Shown in pieces: positions 47,012 through 56,545 of a stretch of DNA of 64,000 bases. The position numbers and the translations under genes are program-made. The stretch spans positions 58,238 to 122,237 of the forward strand of contig CAJBLH010000196.1 of assembly GCA_903953895.1 (NCBI GenBank), read 5' to 3'. The notes below the pieces were generated by a model. It was not told the DNA's origin. It saw only the letters and a list, made by a program, of their open reading frames with translations, and did not search any database. This stretch comes from an uncultured Desulfobacteraceae bacterium. GTDB lineage: Bacteria > Desulfobacterota > Desulfobacteria > Desulfobacterales > Desulfatirhabdiaceae. Numbering within the stretch: position 1 is the first letter of the stretch; each line of letters begins with the position of its first letter.

Positions 47012-48184
47012 TTACTTTTTTTTGTTTTTTCCATACTGTTTATCGACTTCAAGCTGCTCGATATCGGTTGTGGTCTCTCCCCTGCCGGCCTTGACGGAAT
47101 CGATTCCTCTTCCCACAAGCCCTTTTCGGGAAGCGTACATCATGGCGGTTTCTTCGGTAATCAATCCTCTCTCGTACAATTGAACGATGAAATCATCAAA
47201 AGTTGTCATGCCGAAGGCTTTTCCGGTCTGAATGATCTCATAAAACGTTTTGCCTTCGGATTCTCCGTGCAGAATGCTGTCCTTGACCCGCAGATTTGTT
47301 CCCATGACTTCAAATGCCGCTACCCGTCCGCCCCCGATTTTGGGCAGCAGACGCTGACAGACCACCCAGCGAAGGGTATCCGCCAACCGGATTCGTATCT
47401 GATTTTCTTCATCGGTATTGAACATTCCCAAAATTCGATTGATGGTTTGGCCGGCATCCACGGTATGGAGTGTACTCAAAACGAGATGTCCGGTTTCCGC
47501 AGCACTCAGGCCGATCTCAACAGTATCTCTATCCCGCATTTCACCCACCAGTATCACCTTGGGCGCCTGTCTGAGCGCCGCACGAAGACCGTTGGGAAAG
47601 GTGTCAAAATCGCTTCCCATTTCCCGTTGGTTGAACGTGGATCTCTTGTGCGAATGTTGGTATTCGACCGGATCTTCCAGCGTTACAATGTGGACGGACT
47701 GATGCTCATTGATTTCATTCAAGACAGCGGCAAGCGAAGTGGATTTACCGCTGCCTGTGGCCCCGGTTACCAGGATAATACCGTTTTTTTCCGTTCCCAT
47801 TTTAAGAAACGATTCCGGTAGATCCAGATCTGAACAACTGGGAATACGGGTTTCCAGCTTTCGCAGCACAATCGAGAACTTCCGCTGCTGCGAAAAGATG
47901 TTGACTCTGAATCTGGCCTTACCGGGCAATGCGTAAGACATATCGCAGGAGCCTTCCTTAAGCAGGGTTTCGGTCAGGCGGCGGTCGTTGTTGATCAGAT
48001 TCAATGCAAGGATTTCGGTCTGAAACGGAGTGAGTTCTTCAAATGCCGGATCAAATTCCACGGGAATCAGCTTACCGGAACTTTCCACCTGAAAAGGCTT
48101 GCCGACTGTAATATTCAGGTCGGAAACATTTCGGGTAAAATCCAGCATTCGACTGAGAATATAGTCGCATTCCTGTTTTCGCAT
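47012..48184 (-). CDS. pilU: PilT/PilU-family type IV pilus retraction ATPase (second copy)
   Basis: A 390-residue secretion ATPase. Walker A is GATGSGKST, the Asp/Walker B box LVGEMRD, and the His box STLHTVDAG, with the PilT-type AIRAEG region replaced by a longer C-terminal tail. Compared with the neighbouring PilT it has a longer N-terminus and lysine-rich end, typical of PilU. It likely assists PilT in pilus retraction. It lies 61 bases after pilT. Confidence 0.85.
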   Translation of the reverse strand: MRKQECDYILSRMLDFTRNVSDLNITVGKPFQVESSGKLIPVEFDPAFEELTPFQTEILALNLINNDRRLTETLLKEGSCDMSYALPGKARFRVNIFSQQRKFSIVLRKLETRIPSCSDLDLPESFLKMGTEKNGIILVTGATGSGKSTSLAAVLNEINEHQSVHIVTLEDPVEYQHSHKRSTFNQREMGSDFDTFPNGLRAALRQAPKVILVGEMRDRDTVEIGLSAAETGHLVLSTLHTVDAGQTINRILGMFNTDEENQIRIRLADTLRWVVCQRLLPKIGGGRVAAFEVMGTNLRVKDSILHGESEGKTFYEIIQTGKAFGMTTFDDFIVQLYERGLITEETAMMYASRKGLVGRGIDSVKAGRGETTTDIEQLEVDKQYGKNKKK

Positions 48185-48245
48185 CGTATCCTCCGGTTAT
48201 GACAAAAGGCAGAGCGGGGATTTTTCGCACGCAGAGCGGCACCCT

Positions 48246-49328
48246 TCAAGCTTCGGTAAAGTCGGTTGGGGGCGTTTTTAAAAACGGCCGGAATTTTGCT
48301 TTGTCATTGGCTTTGGCATAGGCGTCATCCGGATGTATCTTGCCGTTGTTCAGAAGATCCATGATGGCATCATCAAGAAGCTGCATGCCGTAACGTTTGC
48401 CGGTCTGGATAGAGGAAGGAATCTGAAACGTCTTGCCTTCACGGATCAAATTTCGCACCGCCGGGGTGGCTATCATGATTTCCAGCGCGGCGCAGCGCCC
48501 TTTTTTGTCCACCCGCTTGAATAAGACCTGTGCAACCACCGCCCGCAATCCATCCGCCAGTGTGGAGCGGATCTGTTCCTGCTGATTGGCGGGAAACACC
48601 TCGATAACCCGGTCTACGGTCTTGGCAGCACTGGATGTATGCAGGGTTCCAAAAACCAGATGGCCGGTGGAAGCCGCTTCTATGGCCAGCGAAATAGTTT
48701 CCAGGTCCCGCATTTCGCCGACCAGAATGATGTCGGGGTCTTCCCGAAGCGCGCCCCTCAATGCCGCACTGAATGTTCGGGTATGCAGCCCCACTTCCCG
48801 GTGATTTATAATACAGCCCTGGCTCTGGTGGACAAATTCGATGGGGTCTTCAACCGTAATGATGTGATCTTTTCGACTGCGGTTGGCTACGTCGATGATG
48901 GCAGCCAGCGTTGTGGATTTGCCGCTTCCGGTCGGACCCGTTACCAGAACCAACCCTCTAGGCAGCAATGCCAGTTTGGGAATCACCGCAGGAAGGCCTA
49001 AATCCTCGGCTGTCAAAATTTTACTGGGAATTTGTCGAAAAACAGCAGCGACACCATATTTCTGCATAAAAAAATTTGCCCTATATCTGGCAAGTCCTTG
49101 AATTTCATAACCGAAATCCACATCTCCGGTTTCTTCAAAAACCTTGACCTTATCCTCGGGGGCGATTTCATACAGCATGCTTCTCAACATATCATTGTCG
49201 AGTACCTTATACTTGATACGCTCCATTTCACCATTGATCCGGAGCGCCGGGGGCTGACCCGACACCAGGTGGAGGTCTGAGGCCCCCTGGTCATGCATCA
49301 ATTTAAAAAAAGCATCGATTTTAGCCAT
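48246..49328 (-). CDS. pilT: Twitching motility / pilus retraction ATPase PilT
   Basis: A 360-residue hexameric ATPase. The N-terminal PAS-like domain starts AKIDAFFKLMHDQGASDLHL. Walker A is GPTGSGKST, the Walker B region ILVGEMRDLET, and the His box FGTLHTSSAAKT. It powers type IV pilus retraction, surface motility and DNA uptake. It is in series with a DivIVA-domain protein and yggT upstream and pilU downstream; pilus structural genes are not in this window. Confidence 0.95.
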   Translation of the reverse strand: MAKIDAFFKLMHDQGASDLHLVSGQPPALRINGEMERIKYKVLDNDMLRSMLYEIAPEDKVKVFEETGDVDFGYEIQGLARYRANFFMQKYGVAAVFRQIPSKILTAEDLGLPAVIPKLALLPRGLVLVTGPTGSGKSTTLAAIIDVANRSRKDHIITVEDPIEFVHQSQGCIINHREVGLHTRTFSAALRGALREDPDIILVGEMRDLETISLAIEAASTGHLVFGTLHTSSAAKTVDRVIEVFPANQQEQIRSTLADGLRAVVAQVLFKRVDKKGRCAALEIMIATPAVRNLIREGKTFQIPSSIQTGKRYGMQLLDDAIMDLLNNGKIHPDDAYAKANDKAKFRPFLKTPPTDFTEA

Positions 49329-49359
49329 GCGTGCCGTTCCTTATCTTGGCGGAAACCAA

Positions 49360-49887
49360 TTATAATAAAGAAAGTTCTGAATTTTTAGACATTCTGGCAT
49401 TATCGTACTCTTCATCCCGCATTTTCATCTGAGCCTTTCCCATTTCAAAAAGCTTGTAATGTGCTTCGATAATGGAGCGGAGCTGAACTTCGAGCTGAAT
49501 CCGCTGGCCTTTCAGTTGAATGATATCGTCATGAATCTGTGCAAGCCGCGTGCTGGCTTTATTCAATATCTGCTCAGCCTTGACTTCGGCATCGGCAACA
49601 ATCATTTCAGCCGTTTTTCGAGCCGCTTCGTTCATCTGCTCGATACGTTTTTCCGAATCAGTGACGGTTTGTTTCAGTTCGTCTTCACGGGCGGCAAACT
49701 CGCTGCGTTCCAGTTTCAACGCCTGATTTTCGTCACTGAGCCGATCTGTCTCGTCGTAAAGCGATTCGAGCGTATGTGCGATCTGCTCGAGGAATTCATC
49801 CACTTCCTGAATGTCGAACCCTCTGAACCGAACGCTGAACTGGCGCTGCTGAATGTCCAGCGGCGTGACATCTAAGTCTTTTTTCAC
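49360..49887 (-). CDS. DivIVA-domain protein
   Basis: The N-terminus VTPLDIQQRQFSVRFRGFDIQEVDEFLEQI is the DivIVA membrane-curvature-sensing motif. A long coiled coil fills about 40-150. DivIVA-type proteins mark poles or division sites and recruit partners. In Gram-negative anaerobes such genes usually sit beside yggT, as here (10 bases apart). The link to polar placement of the pilus motors is inference from position. Confidence 0.88.
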   Translation of the reverse strand: MKKDLDVTPLDIQQRQFSVRFRGFDIQEVDEFLEQIAHTLESLYDETDRLSDENQALKLERSEFAAREDELKQTVTDSEKRIEQMNEAARKTAEMIVADAEVKAEQILNKASTRLAQIHDDIIQLKGQRIQLEVQLRSIIEAHYKLFEMGKAQMKMRDEEYDNARMSKNSELSLL

Positions 49888-49896
49888 GGTTTCACC

Positions 49897-50199
49897 TTAC
49901 ATCATCATGCTGAAGGATATTCTCTTCAGCGTGTTCACCACAAAAGTCTGTAAAAATATGACCCCTAAAAATACAATAATGGGTGAAAAGTCGATTCCAC
50001 CGAAAGTGGCCGGAATCCGCGAACGAATCTGAGCCAGAACAGGCTCGGTTACGGCGTGGATAAAGCGAACAATGGCGTTATAGGGGTCCGGATTCACCCA
50101 AGATAAAATCGCCCTTGCCACAACCACCCACATATAGAGGCTCAATGCTAGATCAAACACCTTGGCTACAGCCATTAAAAAATAACCTATCATGTACAT
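49897..50199 (-). CDS. yggT: YggT-family integral membrane protein
   Basis: A 100-residue protein with two hydrophobic segments (IGYFLMAVAKVFDLALSLYMW and the C-terminal SPIIVFLGVIFLQTFVVN) flanking the conserved ILSWVNPDPYNAIVRFIHAVTEPVL. The family is linked to osmotic resistance and membrane processes. It is the first clear gene of the leftward pil-associated run. The residual open frame upstream (50220-50412) has no start. Confidence 0.92.
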   Translation of the reverse strand: MYMIGYFLMAVAKVFDLALSLYMWVVVARAILSWVNPDPYNAIVRFIHAVTEPVLAQIRSRIPATFGGIDFSPIIVFLGVIFLQTFVVNTLKRISFSMMM

Positions 50200-50684
50200 T
50201 CGATCAATTACCTTTCACCGAGTACGAAAATCCGCCACATCTTCTTTTTCAAGAAAAGTGACGGGAAGGATGGATTTGATGCTCACCGTCTTCCGGATGG
50301 GAAATATGGAAATGACCTGGGAAAAAAGCAATCCGTCTCCGACATGGATATCACTGAAACAACTCGGATGAGTTGAATCTACGAGGCTCTTTTGGAACAG
50401 GAAATACCAAAAGACAATACTTCATGAATCCGGTTCAGCACAACGCAATCCTTCATACAACCTGGAAAAGCATCCCGGATATCACATTCGCGACAAGGGC
50501 TTTTAACCAGATAACCTATTTCAAAATCGAATCGGTATTTATAATTTTTTTTAGTTGGTATATAGTTCATAAGTTAAGAAAAAAATAATGGTTTCGACAG
50601 TCAATATCAGGGAAGATTGTTATCATAAGATTTCATGGATAACAAGGAATATAAAACATCTTAAGGGTAGACGGACGAGGTTTT
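50200..50684. other. Intergenic region between yggT and the DUF2760 gene
   Basis: No intact gene is supported. On the minus strand a frame open over about 50217-50423 reads protein-like at its end (FSQVISIFPIRKTVSIKSIL, then LEKEDVADF), but it has no ATG and could be a gene remnant. The rest is AT-rich, as expected for divergent promoters. Confidence 0.5.
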
Positions 50685-51422
50685 ATGGATGCAGAAAAGA
50701 CGTTTTCCAGGCGTTCATTCGGCGTTATTTTACTGTTCACGATTGGGCTGTGTTTACTGGTGATGACCTTGGGGTACTGGGGCATCCTTCATATTTCAGA
50801 AAGATTGGCGGCGTTGGCCTCGGCGCATCCCGATATCGCCGATTTCAAGGCGGTCGCCGACTGGATGGCGTATGCCGGAACCATGTTTATCCGCTATGGA
50901 GCCCCGCTGATAGCTGCCGCGTTTGTTTTGTGGAGTGTGTTGCTGTGGTCGGCAATTCGCCGCATGCCATCAAAACCGCAGACGGAGACTCCCCAATCTC
51001 AGCACCGTGAGCCCGAAAGCCGCCACGATAGAGAACAGCAGGACAAGCGATTGTTTATCCATCTGCTCAGCATGCTTCAGCGCGAAGGCAGATTCCTTGA
51101 TTTTTTGTCGGAAAATCTCGATGCATATGAAGATGCCCAGATTGGGGCCGCTGTTCGCAGCATTCATGAAAACTGCAGCAAAATCACCCGCAAATACCTG
51201 TCTCTGGAACCGGTTCTGGATCAGGAAGAAGGCCAGACGCTGACCCTTCAGAAAGGGTTTGATACTGCAGCCGTCAAGCTTGTGGGAAATGTTTCAGGAG
51301 AGCCGCCGTTTACCGGCGTCATCCGTCACAAAGGATGGAAAACCGCAAAGCTGGAACTGCCCACTCTGTCCGCAAGCCAGGATGCGTCCCTCATCGCTCC
51401 GGCTGAAGTTGAAATCTCTTAG
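50685..51422 (+). CDS. DUF2760-domain membrane protein
   Basis: It has two N-terminal transmembrane segments (about 16-35 and 65-85) followed by a charged linker. The conserved DUF2760 domain (about 110-245) has LLSMLQREGRFLDFLSE, YEDAQIGAAVRSIHENC and GFDTAAVKLVGNV. The family has no assigned function but is typically next to an Hsp70-family gene, as here (20 bases). A membrane-bound co-factor role for that Hsp70 is inference. Confidence 0.88.
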   Translation: MDAEKTFSRRSFGVILLFTIGLCLLVMTLGYWGILHISERLAALASAHPDIADFKAVADWMAYAGTMFIRYGAPLIAAAFVLWSVLLWSAIRRMPSKPQTETPQSQHREPESRHDREQQDKRLFIHLLSMLQREGRFLDFLSENLDAYEDAQIGAAVRSIHENCSKITRKYLSLEPVLDQEEGQTLTLQKGFDTAAVKLVGNVSGEPPFTGVIRHKGWKTAKLELPTLSASQDASLIAPAEVEIS

Positions 51423-51442
51423 CCCGTTGAAAGGATTCTACA

Positions 51443-53242
51443 TTGTCTTTGCCAGAATTTATCATTGGAATCGATCTTGGCACCACCAACAGTGTGGTGT
51501 CTTATGCCAGAGAAGGAAGCCCCATACAGGTTTTCAGCATTCCTCAGCTTACCGGACCCGGATCAATCGAAAAACAGGATATTCTTCCCAGCACCATACT
51601 GATTCCCGGAGAAAACGATACACCCTCCCAATCGCTTGTTCTGCCGTGGGATGCGCATTCCACCCGGGCCATCGGTGAATATGCACGAAACAGGGGGGCA
51701 GAAATTCCCCACCGTCTGATTGCCTCGGCCAAATCCTGGCTTTGCCATGCCCTGGTGGATCGTAACAAGCCCATTCTGCCATGGGAAGGGCCGGATGAAC
51801 AACTCAAGCTGTCTCCGGTTGCCGCGTCCGCTGCCATTTTACATCACATCCGCGATGCCTGGAATTATGAGATGGCCAGAACGCCATCCGGTTTTGATGA
51901 ACAACTCCGCATGGAAAACCAGGAAATTCTGCTGACGGTTCCGGCTTCGTTCGATGCTGTTGCCAGGGAACTGACGATCAAAGCTGCGCAAATGGCCGGC
52001 CTGAACCACGTCACCCTTCTTGAGGAACCCCAGGCTGCTTGCTATGCCTGGATTGAAGATTCCGGAGACAACTGGCGCAGGAAGGTCGAAAAAGGCGATT
52101 TGATCCTTGTTTGCGATATCGGCGGCGGTACATCCGATTTCAGTCTGATTGCGGTATCCGAACAAAACGGCGATCTATCGCTGGAGCGGATCGCCGTCGG
52201 CAATCATTTGCTGGTCGGTGGAGATAACATGGATCTGTCTCTGGCCTATGCCATATCCCGAAAAATGGCCGAAAAAGGGACCCGCCTGGATAATTGGCAG
52301 ATGCGCGGTTTGTGTCATGCCTGTCGGAAAGGCAAAGAAGCGCTGCTGTCCGGCAGTTTATCCGATGCCTATCCCATCGCCTTGCTGGGAAGAGGCAGCA
52401 GCCTGATCGGCGGCACCCTGAAAACTCAACTGCTGGCCGAAGATGTCAACCAGGTTCTGCTGGATGGTTTTCTTCCGATGTGCAGTCTGTCCGAAACGCC
52501 AGTAAAACAGCGATCTGTGGGCATCCGGGAAATTGGTCTTTCCTATGAATCCGATCCTGCCATCACGAGACACCTGGCCTGGTTTCTCAGCAATCAGCAT
52601 GATCAATCCCGTGAAAACAAACTCCCCACAGCCGTTTTGTTCAATGGTGGCGTGATGAAAGCCCCGGCGATGCGAAACCGGGTCATGGACGTATTGACAG
52701 CGTGGGCGAATACGTCATCAGGAACTTCTTTGCGGGAACTGCCTTCCCAGGATTTCGACCGATCCGTTGCAAGGGGCGCCGTCTATTACGGCCTGGCTCG
52801 CCGTGGCGGCGGCATCCGCATCCGCGGCGGTCTGAACAAAACCTATTACATCGGCGTTGCCGCATCCATGCCCGCCGTACCCGGCATGCCCGCTCCGGTC
52901 AAAGCACTGTGCGTAGCACCTTTCGGCATGGAGGAAGGCACTTCCCAGGCCATTGAAAATCGCGAATTCGTTCTCGTGGTCGGTGAGCCGGCTCAGTTTG
53001 ATTTTCTGGGGTCCACGATACGCCATGACGACCGGGCCGGCGAAGTGGTTGAAGCCTGGGAAGACGAAATCGAGCTGGTAACAACCCTGGATACCAAGCT
53101 GGACGGAGAGTCCGGCGCCTTGCTTCCGGTTACTCTGGAAACTCGGGCAACCGAAATCGGAACCCTTGAAATCTGGTGTATCTCTCCGTCCGACGGGCGC
53201 CAATGGCGTTTGGAATTCAATGTCCGGGAACACTCGGATTGA
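51443..53242 (+). CDS. Hsp70-family chaperone paralogue (DUF2760-associated)
   Basis: An actin-like ATPase domain: phosphate 1 IGIDLGTTNSVVSYA, phosphate 2 LVCDIGGGTSDFSLI, an adenosine region VLFNGGVMKAPAMRNRV. The C-terminal part (about 470-599) is shorter than in DnaK, with no helical lid or EEVD tail, so substrate handling probably differs. The start is a TTG with AAAGG upstream. Related loci often have a second Hsp70-like gene after this one; here a convergent exported-protein gene comes next. It acts with the DUF2760 protein (inference). Confidence 0.88.
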   Translation: MSLPEFIIGIDLGTTNSVVSYAREGSPIQVFSIPQLTGPGSIEKQDILPSTILIPGENDTPSQSLVLPWDAHSTRAIGEYARNRGAEIPHRLIASAKSWLCHALVDRNKPILPWEGPDEQLKLSPVAASAAILHHIRDAWNYEMARTPSGFDEQLRMENQEILLTVPASFDAVARELTIKAAQMAGLNHVTLLEEPQAACYAWIEDSGDNWRRKVEKGDLILVCDIGGGTSDFSLIAVSEQNGDLSLERIAVGNHLLVGGDNMDLSLAYAISRKMAEKGTRLDNWQMRGLCHACRKGKEALLSGSLSDAYPIALLGRGSSLIGGTLKTQLLAEDVNQVLLDGFLPMCSLSETPVKQRSVGIREIGLSYESDPAITRHLAWFLSNQHDQSRENKLPTAVLFNGGVMKAPAMRNRVMDVLTAWANTSSGTSLRELPSQDFDRSVARGAVYYGLARRGGGIRIRGGLNKTYYIGVAASMPAVPGMPAPVKALCVAPFGMEEGTSQAIENREFVLVVGEPAQFDFLGSTIRHDDRAGEVVEAWEDEIELVTTLDTKLDGESGALLPVTLETRATEIGTLEIWCISPSDGRQWRLEFNVREHSD

Positions 53243-53256
53243 AAAGAGTTGAAAGT

Positions 53257-54591
53257 CTAAAGGGTGCCAAATCCAAAGTTTACAACAAAAAAGTAGGCAT
53301 TTCCATTGATGGAAAGAATCGGGCTGTATTGCAAATCCACCCATAAATGCGTGCCATCGTATAACTGCAAATCAGGAATATGAACCGATAAATCACTGTA
53401 AAGTGTTGATGGCGTACAAGTGAATGACGGATTGTTTATAATCCCATAAGTTGTCAATTTGAAAAACATTAATTCCGGATACATCCCATTGTACTCATAA
53501 ATCAGATTCGCCCACAGCGAAGGTGTTCCCGGTATCGGTTCGGCACTGGAGAGATAGGGAATGTTCAGTACGAAACTTTCGTCCAATGTTGCCAAACAAC
53601 CTGCCGTAACATCCGACAACCGTCCTATCGCATTGCTGTTATACTCCGTAAACCAGAGATTCCCGTCCGGACCGGTGGTGATCCCCAAAGGACCACTATC
53701 GGCGGTAAGACCGGTCGAGAACTCCGTAATGACTCCGGCTGGGGTAATCTTTCCGATGGCGTTGGTGCCGTACTCCGTGAACCAGAGATTCCCGTCCGGG
53801 CCTGAGGTAATTCCACATGGATTACTATTGGTGGTAAGACCGACAGTAAACTCGGTAATAGCCCCGGTTGGGGTGATCCTTCCGATCTTTCTGGCATCAT
53901 ATTCCGTAAACCAGAGGTTTCCATCCGGGCCGGCGGTGATTTCTGCAGGGCCGCTGTAAGCACTCAGGTCGGTCGAGAACTCTGTAATAATTCCGGAGGG
54001 CGTAATTTTTCCAATTGCACCTGCACCGTAATCCGTGAACCAGAGATTCCCGTCCGGACCGGCGGTGATTCCCCAGGGGCAACTATTGTCATCGTTGATC
54101 AAAAACTCGGTAATCGCTCCGGATGGGGTAATCTTTCCAATGGCATTGGTACCGCAATCCGTAAACCAGAGATTGCCATCCGGGCCGGCGGTGATCGCTA
54201 CCGGATCACTGTAATATTGAAGCCCTTTAGAAAAAATGGTGATAACCCCGGATGGCGTTATCCTTCCAATGCCTGCGTAAACCGTGAACCAGAGATTTCC
54301 ATCCGGACCGGTCGTAATTGCCCCGGGATAACTTTTTGGGGAAAGACCCAGCGAAAACTCGGTGATTGCACCGGACGGGGTGATCTTTCCAATTTTGTTC
54401 CCGGAGTCTTCCGTAAACCAGATATTTCCGTCCGGTCCGGCAGTAATCCCCAGAGGGTTAGATTCGGCGGTAAGACCGGACGAAAACTCGGTGACGGTCT
54501 GGCTTGTAGCATATCCAGGTAATAACAACCCGATAATTATATAGATAAAGCACAAACAGACAACAAACTCTGCATATCTCATTCGTTTCAT
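53257..54591 (-). CDS. Exported seven-blade beta-propeller, virginiamycin B lyase-like
   Basis: After a signal peptide (MKRMRYAEFVVCLCFIYIIIG) are seven repeats of about 42 residues with the core ITAGPDGNLWFTEYGxNAIG, then KITPxGxITEF, the Vgb/NHL pattern. A further C-terminal domain of about 115 residues (start VTAGCLATLDESF) is not part of the propeller. True Vgb linearises streptogramin; an environmental binding or hydrolytic role is as likely. The start at 54591 was preferred because AGAGGAG lies six bases upstream. It follows the MBL-fold gene by about 50 bases and is probably co-transcribed. Confidence 0.82.
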   Translation of the reverse strand: MKRMRYAEFVVCLCFIYIIIGLLLPGYATSQTVTEFSSGLTAESNPLGITAGPDGNIWFTEDSGNKIGKITPSGAITEFSLGLSPKSYPGAITTGPDGNLWFTVYAGIGRITPSGVITIFSKGLQYYSDPVAITAGPDGNLWFTDCGTNAIGKITPSGAITEFLINDDNSCPWGITAGPDGNLWFTDYGAGAIGKITPSGIITEFSTDLSAYSGPAEITAGPDGNLWFTEYDARKIGRITPTGAITEFTVGLTTNSNPCGITSGPDGNLWFTEYGTNAIGKITPAGVITEFSTGLTADSGPLGITTGPDGNLWFTEYNSNAIGRLSDVTAGCLATLDESFVLNIPYLSSAEPIPGTPSLWANLIYEYNGMYPELMFFKLTTYGIINNPSFTCTPSTLYSDLSVHIPDLQLYDGTHLWVDLQYSPILSINGNAYFFVVNFGFGTL

Positions 54592-54645
54592 ATACATCTC
54601 CTCTGAGCATGAATTGTATTTCTGTTTCAGGGCGACTCGCCGGCA

Positions 54646-56229
54646 TCAGTACCCGTTTTCGCAGTAGGTATTGTTCCCCGACTGTATCAGCGTCGTCTGG
54701 TCAAGCTGGGCAGTCGGGGTCGGGTATTTCGGAGGGTCCAGGGGGCCATACAGGTTCGTGGGGGGGCCGAACGTGTAATCCGATACAACGCCGATTCGCT
54801 GGGTGATCGTGGTGGTCGGACCCTCTTTCTTGATGCTCAGCACCATAAGATCCGTTGACCAGACGATATCTTGATTCAATATTGGATAACCGGTATCCGG
54901 AAAGTGCGCCTGAACACTGTTCATGGCGCATTCGATGGTATCATCGGCCACCGGAAAATGCGCGATAACTGTTAGCTTCGGACGGGGATTGATCTGGCTC
55001 AAGAGGTACCCGAAAGCCCCTTGTGGCGTGTGCGAACTGCTTTCAATATTCGCTGAATCCTGTACCGCTTTATCAAAGTTAGTATTCGTACCAGGCGGCG
55101 GCGGAGACGTCAATCCCATATTCTTCATGGCCAGCAGTTCCGGCGGGAGTATCATCTCGTGGATGAACACATCTACCCCCCGTGCGATTCCCGTAGCAGG
55201 ATCCACGTTATTGGCCTGATCGATACAACGGGTTTCGGGCCGGGTATCACTCGTATAGATCATCGTCAAACCCTTCCACTCGAGCTTGTAGCCCATGGAG
55301 CCTTTTCTGCAGTGGATCACCGGGAAATGGGTAATCTTTACTTTCGTTTCCGAGTTATTGTAGGCAATGTTATCTCCCGGAACTTCACCGTACTTGGTCC
55401 AGTCCAGCTCAATAGGAACCATACCAAATCCGTCGTTCGGTGCATCGTCTCCAACGGGTACCGGCTCGCACGGCAGCCCCCAGGAGTCCCGCGTGGGAAT
55501 CGGATATTTTTGCCAGCCCGTACTTAAAAAACTGAAACTCTCCGTGTGCCACCGCATGGCTTCCCGAAGGTTCCTGCAGAAAGCATTGGTGCCATCGTCG
55601 TAGAGCCGGCGCGGGGGCTTCGGGCTCTTCACACCCGAAGCCCCATGACTCCAGACATACAGGGGCCATTTGCGGTCGTTGGCGGGTCCGAAGCAGTAAA
55701 TTGCACTCAGATCGCTCATATGATCGGCATGCAGATGGGATATGAATATCTTGTCCATCCGGCTTGCCGAAATCCCCATGGCGTTGTAATTGGTCATAGA
55801 CCCCGCACCACAGTCGAAGATAAACGAGTCTGTCGCTTTACCGAATCCACCGTTCGGGTCCGGAACCCATGGACCCACCTCTACGAAGATGCTCATCATC
55901 TGCTGAGCCTTGCGTGTGGGCGGAAAGGCCGTTCCGAGGAATGTGATCCGCATCTCGTTATCGGCGAGCAGCGGCGCATCCTTGTCCGGAACAAAGACAT
56001 CCCCTTTCTGGTACAGATAGGTGGGGTAGCCGTATGCCTGGGTTGGGATGTCATTCGGGTAGTTGCAGCCATTCGTATCGGGGCATTGTACGTTCTCCGC
56101 AACAGCCTTGCCCGCCTCGGTACCGACCAGGACGCCACCAAGCGCCAGTCCGCCGAGAAGGGCTCCGGAGCCTTTCAGTAAGTCACGTCGTGTCAATCCT
56201 TCGAAACTTGTTTTCTTTAAAATCGTCAT
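54646..56229 (-). CDS. Tat-exported metallo-beta-lactamase-fold hydrolase
   Basis: A twin-arginine signal (GLTRRDLLKGSGALLGGLA) targets the folded, metal-loaded protein to the periplasm. The MBL core shows MRITFLGTAFPP, the zinc motif HLHADH at 165-170, a second His in HFPVIHCRKG, DTRPET (Asp) and a late IAHFPV His. The order resembles RNase Z/arylsulfatase-type MBLs. Substrate unknown. It has a good ribosome-binding site (AAGGAGAA) and is followed by the Vgb-like gene, so the two exported proteins may act on the same compound (inference). Confidence 0.85.
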   Translation of the reverse strand: MTILKKTSFEGLTRRDLLKGSGALLGGLALGGVLVGTEAGKAVAENVQCPDTNGCNYPNDIPTQAYGYPTYLYQKGDVFVPDKDAPLLADNEMRITFLGTAFPPTRKAQQMMSIFVEVGPWVPDPNGGFGKATDSFIFDCGAGSMTNYNAMGISASRMDKIFISHLHADHMSDLSAIYCFGPANDRKWPLYVWSHGASGVKSPKPPRRLYDDGTNAFCRNLREAMRWHTESFSFLSTGWQKYPIPTRDSWGLPCEPVPVGDDAPNDGFGMVPIELDWTKYGEVPGDNIAYNNSETKVKITHFPVIHCRKGSMGYKLEWKGLTMIYTSDTRPETRCIDQANNVDPATGIARGVDVFIHEMILPPELLAMKNMGLTSPPPPGTNTNFDKAVQDSANIESSSHTPQGAFGYLLSQINPRPKLTVIAHFPVADDTIECAMNSVQAHFPDTGYPILNQDIVWSTDLMVLSIKKEGPTTTITQRIGVVSDYTFGPPTNLYGPLDPPKYPTPTAQLDQTTLIQSGNNTYCENGY

Positions 56230-56545
56230 GAGCTATTCTCCTTTCGCTATGAGTTTTGATTGGTTTGGACTGTGCAAAATCGGTCGAAATGGATATTATT
56301 CAAGAAATAGGCAAAAAATACAAGAAATCCTTAAAGTAAATTATTACGCATATAAAATTGTATTGATAACATTTTCAGTTGGATATATTAATAACGATCT
56401 TACAGACACAACGATTTACGACATTATTTGCTTTTAAAACTCTGTTTTTCTCATACAGATACCGTGCAGTCCGAATAAACCGGCTGTGCAAAATCATAGC
56501 GTAGTGAAGTTTTCAATTTTCTCTTGGAAAAGGAGCCCCGCAACA
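56230..56545. other. AT-rich divergent intergenic region
   Basis: About 316 bases between the MBL-fold gene (minus) and the VWA gene (plus). No supported gene. Composition is markedly AT-rich compared with both neighbours, as expected for a promoter region. Confidence 0.55.

Noticed and set aside
52702..53344. Minus-strand frames inside the Hsp70 gene
   Set aside because: They are shadows of the plus-strand chaperone gene, which has intact ATPase motifs and consistent coding features.
53640..54480. Regularly spaced DNA repeats as a possible CRISPR array
   Set aside because: The repeats are about 126 bases, divergent and in frame; they encode the blades of the Vgb-like propeller. No cas genes are present.
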